19,924 nt of DNA from assembly GCA_041499515.1 (NCBI GenBank), contig JBGQKM010000078.1, forward strand, positions 1 through 19,924. The letters run 5' to 3'. Shown piece after piece: positions 1-6,710 of this stretch. The notes under the pieces are model-generated. The model saw only the letters and a list, made by a program, of their open reading frames with translations. It ran no database searches and had not been told where the DNA came from. The stretch's first letter is position 1, and every line of letters starts with the position of its first letter. The position numbers and the translations under genes are program-made. The stretch is from PALSA-1355 sp041499515 (GTDB lineage: Bacteria; Planctomycetota; Planctomycetia; Pirellulales; PALSA-1355).

Positions 1-233
1 ACCTTCCCGATCGATACAGGCCTACTAATCGGCAAAGTCCACCAAACACTTTGCCCCTTATCACCCCACCCCCGGAAAATTCCAGCAAAACTCACCATCT
101 TAAAACCAAAACCCCACGCAAATTCCCCAAATTTACCCATTGGCCTGCATGGTCGCTGGCGGTTGGGCGCGTTTGCAATAGATTGGGCCTCTGGGACCGA
201 AAAATAAGTGACTTCGTATTGCACCGAAAGTGT

Positions 234-262
234 TTGACAATCAGGGAGAGGGCGCTTATCGT
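234..262 (+). promoter_or_regulatory. Possible sigma70-type promoter for the exosortase cluster
   Basis: A perfect TTGACA (234-239) is separated by 17 bases from TATCGT (257-262), which matches the -10 consensus at four of six positions. Transcription would begin near 269, about 400 bases ahead of the exosortase start codon. A small hairpin with a T-rich tail (291-323) lies just downstream of the predicted start. The spacing is ideal, but the -10 box is imperfect and the leader is long. Confidence 0.35.
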
Positions 263-285
263 AAAGTTTTGGCTTGGCTAATACG

Positions 286-323
286 CAGAATTGCTTGCAT
301 GAGCAACTGTTTTTCGTTTTTTC
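286..323 (+). terminator. Weak terminator-like hairpin with T-rich tail
   Basis: TTGCT (291-295) pairs with AGCAA (302-306) around a 6-base loop. Flanking CAG (286-288) and CTG (307-309) could extend the stem past a two-base bulge. The tail that follows is T-rich (TTTTTCGTTTTTT, from about 310). The stem is short and A/T-containing, so termination would be inefficient. It could end an upstream transcript or act as an attenuator in the exosortase leader. Confidence 0.25.
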
Positions 324-670
324 GATTGGTGGCAATTCAGGATAATTGCCTGTGGGCGGCTGCGGCCACGACGACCGCGCAAATCCGCTGATTTCGGTGT
401 GCCCGTTCGGGGTTGTTCCTCCACGCCGAAAACGATCGCCAACTCACAGGAGTCGTGACCCGATTCGTTGACATTCATCTCGGCTGGCTGAGTCATTTCC
501 CAGCACGCACCTGCCTTTTTCGATCGCTGATGGCGTCGGAAATGGGCGTCACTGGCGAATTTCTGGCTGCTCGACGAGCGACAGTCAGTGGCCCATTGTC
601 GTGCCGAGTTCCCAGGTTTCGGTTATCGTTTTTGAGTTACGGATTTTACGGGTTTTGGGAGAGTTTTCAG

Positions 671-1618
671 ATGGCCGAACAAGCTGACGCGAACGACGGC
701 GGGTCCCCTTCGCTTACGACGAGCTCCTACGATCAAGTGACGCCCTGGGTCATGCTGGTGGCGCTGATGGGTGTACTGATTCTCGTTTACGGCAACTCGC
801 TTGACTATCGCGGTGCGATGCGGTTTTGGGACAACCCGAAATACTCGCACGGTTGGCTGGTTCCGATTTTCACGATGATCCTGTTGTGGATGCGTCATGA
901 GCCGTTTGGGACCGTGACGGTGGGGGCGCGATGGGCGGGCGTCGGCTTGCTGTCTCTGGGGTTGGGCATGCGATTGCTGGTTACGTATTACCCGAGCCAC
1001 GTGCTCGAAATGGATTCGTTCGTGCCGGCGGTGGGTGGCGTGTTTCTGTTGATCGGCGGTTGGAAAATGATCCGCTGGGCGGGGCCGGCCATCGCTTTTT
1101 TGATTTTCATGTTTCCATTGCCAGGCGTATTGGATGTCCAGTTGCTTGCGCCGTTGCAGAAGTTCGCCACGTTGTCGAGCACGTATTGCTTGCAGACGAT
1201 GGGGATTCCCAGTTATAGCGAGGGGAATCGGATCGTGATCGGCGAGCTGCAATTGGGCGTGGTGGAAGCCTGCAGCGGCTTGCGGATGTTGACGATTTTT
1301 ACGGCGTTGGCGGTCGCGGTCACCTTGGTGACCGACCGGCCGTTATGGGAGCGGGGCGTGATCATTTTGAGCTCGATCCCGATCGCGCTGGTGGCGAACA
1401 TCGTGCGCATCACGGTGACGGCATTGCTGTACCTGACGGTTGGCCCCGAATGGGTCGAGAGGGTTTTCCACGACTTGGACGGCTGGCTGATGATGCCGCT
1501 GGCTTTGGGACTTTTGTATCTTGAATTTCAGATACTCTCGCGTTTGGTGATTGATGAGGGTCCGTCCGGTCCGCTGCAAATTGGCGGACTCTCCGGCGGC
1601 AGACCGGCGGCCGGCTAG
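671..1618 (+). CDS. Exosortase (transmembrane cysteine sorting protease family)
   Basis: The 315-residue product is an integral membrane protein of the exosortase/archaeosortase family. Family members recognise C-terminal PEP-CTERM-like sorting signals and cleave them with a thiol nucleophile, coupled to exopolysaccharide production. The three expected catalytic residues are visible in conserved surroundings: Cys201 in VEACSGLRM, Arg246 in ANIVRI, and His267 in FHDLDGW. About eight hydrophobic segments cover most of the chain from residue 27 onward, and the length suits the stand-alone form. The open frame extends back to 413. ATG 671 is preferred because GGGAGAG (657-663) sits 7 bases ahead of it and the membrane protein begins there, while the upstream translation looks non-coding. 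The next two + strand genes are a polysaccharide chain-length/kinase protein and EpsI, which is typical exosortase company. The exact Xrt subtype cannot be assigned by eye. Confidence 0.93.
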   Translation: MAEQADANDGGSPSLTTSSYDQVTPWVMLVALMGVLILVYGNSLDYRGAMRFWDNPKYSHGWLVPIFTMILLWMRHEPFGTVTVGARWAGVGLLSLGLGMRLLVTYYPSHVLEMDSFVPAVGGVFLLIGGWKMIRWAGPAIAFLIFMFPLPGVLDVQLLAPLQKFATLSSTYCLQTMGIPSYSEGNRIVIGELQLGVVEACSGLRMLTIFTALAVAVTLVTDRPLWERGVIILSSIPIALVANIVRITVTALLYLTVGPEWVERVFHDLDGWLMMPLALGLLYLEFQILSRLVIDEGPSGPLQIGGLSGGRPAAG

Positions 1619-1894
1619 TTCCCACAGTTACCGTCGCGGGCAAGGTCACTGTTGCGTTTTGGGCACGACGGCGAAGAAACGTTGCGGAAATGCCTCTCTG
1701 CGATTTGAGCCAGGAGCCAGGCCATCGTTCGCAAGGCGAGTCTTGACAATAGTTTGAATCAATCGTGTCAGAGTAGTTCGGAGGGCGGCCCACGAGTTGC
1801 GGTTTGGCGGTTGCCGCCGGAACCTGCGCCGAGCGGGCCCCGATAGGCGGCGACGACTTTTCAACACGGCGGGAATCGAAAAGGCACACGAAAC

Positions 1895-4219
1895 ATGTCA
1901 TCAATGGATCCACAGGCGGCGGCGGGAGATTCGCCGGGTTCTGAGAACAACGGCCATGGCAGTAGCGAGCCGTCGAACGGCAACGGGATGCTCTCGACGA
2001 TCGAGACCCGGGGTAACGGCGTTCCGGCCCTGGGTTGGTCCTACGGTCCTCCCGCGCGGCCCGAGATCCTGTCGGCCAAGGCGAGCCCTCCGGCATTGTT
2101 GCATGCCGTGCGTCGGCGTTGGCCGCTGGCCATTGGCTTGGGGTTCTCGGTGGGCGGTGTCGTGGCGGGGCTGTTGTGGTTTTTGATACCTGTCAGATAT
2201 GAGGCGTTTGCCACGTTGAAAGTGTCGGGCGCCACTCCGGCCGTGTTGGAAAAATCCGCCAGCGGCCGCGAAGAGTTTGAGCTTTTCAAGCGGACTCAAC
2301 AGCAATTGGTTTTGAGCAACGTGGTGCTGCAGCGCACGCTGGCCGAGCCGGAGATCAGTCGGCTGTCGATGATACAGGAACACAACGACGATCCCGTCCC
2401 GTGGCTGAAGGATCAACTGATAGTCGACAATCCGGGCGATTCGGAGGTGATGCGTGTCGCCATCAAAAGTCGGAAGGCGAGTGAGGCCATTAAGGTGGTC
2501 AATAAAGTGGTTGAACGGTACCTGAGCGAAATCGTGCTACACGACCGCGAGTTGCGGTTGAAGCATGAGGAAACATTGACCAAGACCTATCAGAATTTGG
2601 CGCAGGATTATGAGAGGGATATGAAGTCGCTGCACGATTTGGAGGGTGTGGTGAAGGTCAGTAGCAGCGAAGCGGCCCAGATGAGCAAGAAACTGGCCTT
2701 TGACGTCCTGAATGAGCAAATCAGCCGCCGCCACAATTTGGTGAACCAGTTGGGCGACAACGAGATGGCGATCATGCTGATGGAAGCGCGGCGCGATAAC
2801 CCGGAAGAAACGCGCCCGCCCGATGCGTTCGTGGAGGCGGAATTGAATCGCGACCCAATTATCACCCAACATACGCAACGGCTCAGTAATCTGAATGAGG
2901 CGTTAACCGACATGCAGGCCAAGGCCGCGCACCCGGAGACTTCGCCTCAGATCAAGCGCCTGCGGGATGCGATTCAACACACCGAAGATGCGCTGGAAGA
3001 CCGCCGGAACGCGTTGCGGCCCCAGTTGATGGAGTTGCAGGCGGCCAAAGGCGGTCCCGGCGGGACGGCCAGCCAAATGAGTTTGCCCCTGTTGGTCATG
3101 CAAAAAGCGCATCTTGAGGAGGTTCTCGAAGGGGTCCAAAAGGATATCGGCGACAAGGCCGACGCGCTGCAACGTCTGGATTCCTTCTCCGAGAAAGTGG
3201 CCGCCCGGCGAGAGGCCTTGACCATGTCGAGCCGAATCATGAATCAACTCGGCAGCGAGTTGGATCGCGCGAAGGTGGAAAGGCTGGCCCCAGAGCGGAT
3301 CACGAAGGTGGACGACGCCGCGTTGGCCAACAACAACGGCGACGCGATCCGCAAATATGTGGCCGTGGCGTTCTCCTTCTTCCTGGGCTTCGGCCTGATG
3401 GTGGTCGGCGTGGCTTTCGTCGAATTTCAGGCACGCAAGATCAATTCGATCCAGGACGTTAACGACGGGCTGGGGATTCGCGTGGTGGGCGAACTGCCCA
3501 ACGTCTCCGGCAGAACCTGGCGACGCATCAAAGGCGGCAAGGGACCCGGAGTGCTCAAGGCCCTGATGGCCGAACGCATCGACGCCACGCGCACGGCGCT
3601 GATCCATGCCACGGCCATCGATCCGCCGCGGGTGGTGATGATCACCAGCGCCGAACCACACGAAGGCAAGACGACCACCGCGAGTCAGTTAGCGGCCAGC
3701 CTGGCCCGCTCGGGCCGGCGCACGTTGCTGATCGACGCCGATATCCGCAATCCTGGGGCCCACCGTGTCTTCGATCTGCCGCAAGAGCCGGGTCTGTGCG
3801 AGCTGCTGCGCGGCGAGGCCCAGCGCGAGGCCGTCATTCACCCGACTCGCACGCCCAACTTGTGCCTGCTGCCGGCTGGGCGTTGCGATTTGCGCAGCGT
3901 CCAAGCGCTGTCCACTTCGTACCTGGGAACGACGATTGCCGCTTTGTGCGTGGAATTCGATCATGTCGTGATCGATTCGGGCCCCGTCTTGAAAATCGCC
4001 GATCCCCTGATGGTTGGCCAACACGTCGACGCGGCGATCGTGTCGGTGTTGCGTGACGTCAGCAAGCTGCCCAAGGTCTATGAGGCCTGCGAACGCCTGC
4101 GATCGGTCGGCATTACCGTGTTTGGCGTGGTAGCCAACGGAGTGAACGACGACGTCGCCCGGCATGGGATCGAACTGCTGATGGCCGAGACCCCCGAGTC
4201 CGAAAAAACAACCGCCTGA
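1895..4219 (+). CDS. Wzz/GumC-type chain-length determinant fused to a BY-kinase-like ATPase domain
   Basis: The 774-residue inner-membrane protein probably controls export or chain length of an extracellular polysaccharide. Residues 1-70 form a low-complexity cytoplasmic head. A first membrane helix spans about 77-99, a long coiled-coil-rich periplasmic domain follows, and a second helix spans about 488-509. The C-terminal cytoplasmic domain (about 560-774) has the bacterial tyrosine kinase/MinD-like signatures: Walker A EPHEGKTTT with Lys592, Walker A' LLIDADIRNP (Asp614, Asp616), and Walker B HVVIDSGP (Asp694). The usual C-terminal tyrosine cluster is missing, since the last 45 or so residues contain no tyrosine. 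A weak AAGG (1881-1884) precedes ATG 1895. The gene lies 276 bases after the exosortase and just before epsI. A TTGACA box at 1743-1748 lacks a good -10 partner. The family assignment is firm, but kinase activity is inferred. Confidence 0.9.
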   Translation: MSSMDPQAAAGDSPGSENNGHGSSEPSNGNGMLSTIETRGNGVPALGWSYGPPARPEILSAKASPPALLHAVRRRWPLAIGLGFSVGGVVAGLLWFLIPVRYEAFATLKVSGATPAVLEKSASGREEFELFKRTQQQLVLSNVVLQRTLAEPEISRLSMIQEHNDDPVPWLKDQLIVDNPGDSEVMRVAIKSRKASEAIKVVNKVVERYLSEIVLHDRELRLKHEETLTKTYQNLAQDYERDMKSLHDLEGVVKVSSSEAAQMSKKLAFDVLNEQISRRHNLVNQLGDNEMAIMLMEARRDNPEETRPPDAFVEAELNRDPIITQHTQRLSNLNEALTDMQAKAAHPETSPQIKRLRDAIQHTEDALEDRRNALRPQLMELQAAKGGPGGTASQMSLPLLVMQKAHLEEVLEGVQKDIGDKADALQRLDSFSEKVAARREALTMSSRIMNQLGSELDRAKVERLAPERITKVDDAALANNNGDAIRKYVAVAFSFFLGFGLMVVGVAFVEFQARKINSIQDVNDGLGIRVVGELPNVSGRTWRRIKGGKGPGVLKALMAERIDATRTALIHATAIDPPRVVMITSAEPHEGKTTTASQLAASLARSGRRTLLIDADIRNPGAHRVFDLPQEPGLCELLRGEAQREAVIHPTRTPNLCLLPAGRCDLRSVQALSTSYLGTTIAALCVEFDHVVIDSGPVLKIADPLMVGQHVDAAIVSVLRDVSKLPKVYEACERLRSVGITVFGVVANGVNDDVARHGIELLMAETPESEKTTA

Positions 4220-4240
4220 TAGAAAGGGACCGTGTCTCTG

Positions 4241-4963
4241 ATGCTGAAACACAATGTCTTATCGCCGATCTATGTGCCGATCGGCGTGGCCGTCGCGATC
4301 ATGCTCGTGTCGGGGTACGTGCAGGGCCGGTGGTCGGAACGATGGGGAACGTTTCCCGAGTTGGAGATCTATGCCAAGCAACTCGAAGAAATTCCCAAGG
4401 AAGTCGGCGAATGGGAGGGCCAGGACGCGGCCAAATCGGACGAAAAAATCCTCAAGATCGCCGGCGCCGAGGGCGAAATGACTCGCGTCTACCGCAACGC
4501 GGCCGGGCAAGAGGTTCGCGTGTCGATCATCTGCGGGCGATTGCAGGATGTCTTTTATCATACGCCCGACCGCTGCTATCCGGCCGCCGGCTTCGAGATG
4601 CAGGGCGATCCCCAGCCCGAGGTGTTCGAAATCGACAATACCACGGCCGAGTTCTTGACCACCACGTTTTTGAAGTCGGAACCCACCGGAACCCATGCCG
4701 AGCGCGGCTATTGGAGCTGGTCGGCCGACGGCAAGTGGATCGCGCCGAAGAGCCCCAAATTGGAATTCGCGGGCCAAAAGGCGCTCTACAAACTGTACGT
4801 GTTCGCGACGATTGCCCCCGGCAGCAAGATCAGAGCCAGCGACGAGCCGAGCGCCAATTTCATTCGAGTTTTCATGCCGGCGCTGGAACGGGCTTTGAGG
4901 CCGGCGATCGAGAAGGCCAGGATCGGCAAGCAGGAAGTAGCCACGGCCCAATCCGGCGAATAA
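4241..4963 (+). CDS. epsI: EpsI family exosortase-associated protein (DUF3485)
   Basis: This 240-residue protein has one N-terminal membrane helix (about residues 6-24, LSPIYVPIGVAVAIMLVSGY) and an extracytoplasmic domain of the EpsI/DUF3485 type. The family hallmark is YHTPDRCYPAAGFE, with conserved Cys112. EpsI domains occur either fused to exosortase or as separate proteins encoded nearby, and are thought to assist exosortase-linked polysaccharide or protein processing. Their biochemical role is not established. The gene follows the Wzz/BY-kinase gene by only 21 bases, so the two are almost certainly cotranscribed. GTG 4232 is an alternative start, but AAAGGGA (4223-4229) would be just 2 bases from it and is 11 bases from ATG 4241, so ATG is preferred. 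A strong hairpin terminator lies 39 bases after the stop codon. Confidence 0.88.
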   Translation: MLKHNVLSPIYVPIGVAVAIMLVSGYVQGRWSERWGTFPELEIYAKQLEEIPKEVGEWEGQDAAKSDEKILKIAGAEGEMTRVYRNAAGQEVRVSIICGRLQDVFYHTPDRCYPAAGFEMQGDPQPEVFEIDNTTAEFLTTTFLKSEPTGTHAERGYWSWSADGKWIAPKSPKLEFAGQKALYKLYVFATIAPGSKIRASDEPSANFIRVFMPALERALRPAIEKARIGKQEVATAQSGE

Positions 4964-5002
4964 TCCGTCGGCCGACCGCCGCGGCACACCGTCGAAGCAA
5001 AC

Positions 5003-5044
5003 AAAAAGAGCTGGCCTCCGCGTGCGGGGACCGGCTCTTTTTTT
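5003..5044. terminator. Bidirectional rho-independent terminator
   Basis: AAAGAGCTGG (5005-5014) pairs with CCGGCTCTTT (5031-5040) with one G-U wobble, and TCCGC/GCGG can pair inside the loop. An A-run precedes the stem and a T-run (5038-5044) follows it. The structure therefore serves both strands: the end of the + strand exosortase/epsI module, and the end of the - strand DUF1559 gene that stops at 5084. Confidence 0.85.
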
Positions 5045-5083
5045 ACGCGCCGGATGCGATCGACCAGAGAGCAGCGTACCGGT

Positions 5084-6355
5084 TTATTGAAGATCGGCGT
5101 CGGTGAATGGAATCAGGCCGGCCGCGTTGAGCCAGTTTGGCGGGTAATAGAAATTCGGATAGAGAAAACCGCTATTTGGATCTTGGACATTCTGGCTGTC
5201 GGGCGCCATGAGGAGACAGTAGACGCGCCATTCCATGTCTTCGCTAATGAAACGCGTAGAGCCGTCGCACATCGTGGCCAAAAAGCCGCCCGGATGGTTA
5301 CTCGAGGGGCGGCCGTTATCGTAGTCACTCGTGGGAGACAATCCTGGGTTCTTGTTGAGGACCTGGCTCGTGGGGGCGTTGGGGCCAAGCCCATAACTCG
5401 CCGGGGGCGAAGGCACTGCGGGGCTGTTGACGTACCAGACAAATCCCTGCCACCACGAATTGCCGGTTTGCGCGGGACCAAAGCCCGGAAGTTGCGTCAA
5501 CTGGGGTGGCAGATATTCATCGGGCGCTGGCTCTAGCGAAGGAGCCGGGTTAACGGGAGGCACCAGGACCGTCGGTAGCGCAATCCAGTCCAGGGCATCG
5601 ACACTCTCGGCAAGCATGAGTGTTTTCCCGGCACCGTCGTGCCTGTTCATAAACGCCAAGTCGGTGGTCGTCTTGGGGATTGCCGGGTTAACCGTCGGCG
5701 TAAAGAGGTCGAAGAAAACGCCATTGGCTTGATTGTCCATGGGAACGCCGGCGGTAGGGGTAATCAGGTCCCTCATGCCGCAATTGACGACATAACTCAG
5801 TGGGGCGCCGTTGGCGACATAATTCGCCCGCACGGGGCCGTTGGTCGGGTTGCGGCTGGGGCACATGAGCACCGCGACCTCGGCTTTACTGTTGACACTC
5901 CCAAGCGTGTACCAATTGTTCCCCTGAAAGATTTGATAGAACGGGTTTTGCTCCAGGTAGGGGAGCAATGGCGGCACCCAACCGACCGAATAAAAAGTCC
6001 CAGCGGGCGAGTTGGGTTGGAGACTGAAGGACGGCGGGAACTTGTCTTTTTCCGTGACATAGTTCATGATCGCTTTGCCGATTTGCGCCTGGTTGTTCAT
6101 GCACGTGGCGCGGCGGCCGGCTTCGCGGGCGCGCTGCACCGCCGGAACCAGCAGGGCCGCCAGCATCGCGATGATCGCGATGACCACCAATAACTCGACC
6201 AAGGTGAACCCCAAGCGCGATGGGCGCGCTGCGTGTTGAAAAATCGGGACAGGCACCTCGCGGCGACCCTTTTTTGCGGAATTTACGCTGGTCCACTCGG
6301 AGCCAGTCCCATTTTTCAATGGGCGCGAAAAGCGGACGGAGTTGCGCGGGTTCAT
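5084..6355 (-). CDS. DUF1559 prepilin-like protein (type IV pilin-like N-terminus, H-X9-DG C-terminus)
   Basis: The 423-residue product is a planctomycete DUF1559 protein, an abundant secreted or surface family with a type IV prepilin N-terminus and unknown function. The cleavage motif GFTLVELLVVIAI starts at Gly49, with the conserved Glu at +5, followed by a hydrophobic helix and the usual PAVQRAREAGRR. The C-terminal H-X9-DG motif is intact (His354 to Asp364-Gly365). The leader is unusually long: 49 residues instead of roughly 6-20. Residues 13-40 are encoded by a palindromic repeat element (6236-6319). ATG 6355 is chosen because AAGGA lies 8 bases upstream of it. The open frame extends to 6565, but that part crosses a second copy of the repeat and has no support. 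The gene is monocistronic and ends at the bidirectional terminator. Confidence 0.9.
   Translation of the reverse strand: MNPRNSVRFSRPLKNGTGSEWTSVNSAKKGRREVPVPIFQHAARPSRLGFTLVELLVVIAIIAMLAALLVPAVQRAREAGRRATCMNNQAQIGKAIMNYVTEKDKFPPSFSLQPNSPAGTFYSVGWVPPLLPYLEQNPFYQIFQGNNWYTLGSVNSKAEVAVLMCPSRNPTNGPVRANYVANGAPLSYVVNCGMRDLITPTAGVPMDNQANGVFFDLFTPTVNPAIPKTTTDLAFMNRHDGAGKTLMLAESVDALDWIALPTVLVPPVNPAPSLEPAPDEYLPPQLTQLPGFGPAQTGNSWWQGFVWYVNSPAVPSPPASYGLGPNAPTSQVLNKNPGLSPTSDYDNGRPSSNHPGGFLATMCDGSTRFISEDMEWRVYCLLMAPDSQNVQDPNSGFLYPNFYYPPNWLNAAGLIPFTDADLQ
6236..6319. mobile_element. REP/MITE-like imperfect palindromic element, copy A (inside the DUF1559 leader)
   Basis: The left end (6236-6257) reads TTGAAAAATCGGGACAGGCA then CC. 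The reverse complement of the right end (6299-6319) reads TTGAAAAATGGGACTGGCTC then C, so the ends form terminal inverted repeats differing by one indel and two mismatches. The element is 84 bp, exactly 28 codons, and stays open in the DUF1559 frame. The 9-bp direct repeat ATGGGCGCG occurs at 6220-6228 and 6319-6327, consistent with a target duplication or a recombination footprint, although 7 bases separate the left repeat from the palindrome. No transposase is encoded within the window, so mobilisation would be in trans. Confidence 0.7.
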
Positions 6356-6477
6356 AGGAGAGTTCCTTGAATCGAGAAGGGATGCCCCTGTTGCAAGCAG
6401 GTCTGTTCGCCCTTCATTGTCGCAAGAATCGCAGTGAATTCCAGTCCGATTCCTCGATTTTGCGCCGCGACGGTCCC

Positions 6478-6560
6478 GGGAAATGGGGACAGGCACCGAG
6501 ACTCGCAGCCGTGCGGCATGCACCGGTGTCGCATGGGCTCGGAGCCAGTCCCCATTTCCC
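6478..6560. mobile_element. REP/MITE-like imperfect palindromic element, copy B (intergenic)
   Basis: The left end GGGAAATGGGGACAGGCACC (6478-6497) matches the reverse complement of the right end GGAGCCAGTCCCCATTTCCC (6541-6560) at 18 of 20 positions. The two mismatches sit at the same places as in copy A (GACAGGCACC against GACTGGCTCC). The element is 83 bp, almost the same length as copy A, but its 40-odd central bases differ. Conserved ends with a variable centre suggest that the ends are the recognised part. No target duplication is obvious here. Confidence 0.7.
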
Positions 6561-6653
6561 TCCATTTCCGTCCAGGACGAATGGGTGAGCCGGCCGGTGG
6601 GAATTCGGCGAAAACCTCTCGGGGTTGTGTGGCTAGTGGCGGGCGAAACGGTC

Positions 6654-6659
6654 TATAAT
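6654..6659 (+). promoter_or_regulatory. -10 box TATAAT upstream of the coiled-coil membrane protein gene
   Basis: A perfect TATAAT lies 51 bases before ATG 6711, which would give a leader of about 45 bases. No good -35 box is present at 16-18 bases (the 17-base position reads GGCTAG). It may be a -10-dominated or activator-dependent promoter. Repeat copy B ends about 90 bases upstream of it. Confidence 0.5.
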
Positions 6660-6710
6660 GTTCAATATCCGCGTCGAGAAACGGCCCGAATTGTTTGGGA
6701 GGATTTCAGG

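Larger units (their letters stand above)
1..670. other. Gene-free leader region upstream of the exosortase gene
   Basis: I see no convincing coding region here. Short open frames exist but carry no recognisable protein features. Positions 41-140 are strikingly poor in G on the + strand (five G in 100 bases), unlike the rest of this GC-rich window. A perfect 8-bp inverted repeat, GGCAAAGT (31-38) with ACTTTGCC (48-55), flanks a 9-base loop. A second, TTGCT (291-295) with AGCAA (302-306), is followed by T-rich sequence. A third, GGCAATT (331-337) with AATTGCC (344-350), has a 6-base loop. TTGACA boxes occur at 234-239 and 468-473. The region probably holds the promoter and a long 5' leader of the exosortase gene, and perhaps the end of an upstream transcript. 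That reading is inferred from position and motifs only. Confidence 0.5.
6356..6710. other. Divergent intergenic region carrying repeat copy B and a + strand promoter
   Basis: This 355-base stretch separates the start of the - strand DUF1559 gene from that of the + strand coiled-coil membrane protein. It contains the Shine-Dalgarno sequence of the DUF1559 gene (just right of 6355), the second palindromic element (6478-6560), a TATAAT box (6654-6659) and the ribosome binding site GGGAGGA (6697-6703). I found no convincing - strand promoter for the DUF1559 gene and no coding region. Confidence 0.6.

Noticed and set aside
468..496. TTGACA at 468-473 as a second exosortase promoter
   Set aside because: The 17-base-spaced partner AGTCAT matches only three of six -10 positions.
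413..670. Upstream extension of the exosortase reading frame
   Set aside because: The added 86 residues look non-coding, and a proper Shine-Dalgarno sequence precedes ATG 671.
1743..1771. TTGACA at 1743-1748 as a promoter for the Wzz/BY-kinase gene
   Set aside because: No acceptable -10 hexamer occurs at 16-18 bases (TGTCAG at 17), so I did not list it as a feature, although an activator-dependent promoter is possible.
6356..6565. N-terminal extension of the DUF1559 protein up to 6565
   Set aside because: The extension runs through the palindromic element copy B, has no Shine-Dalgarno sequence, and puts over 110 residues before the prepilin motif. ATG 6355 has a good ribosome binding site.
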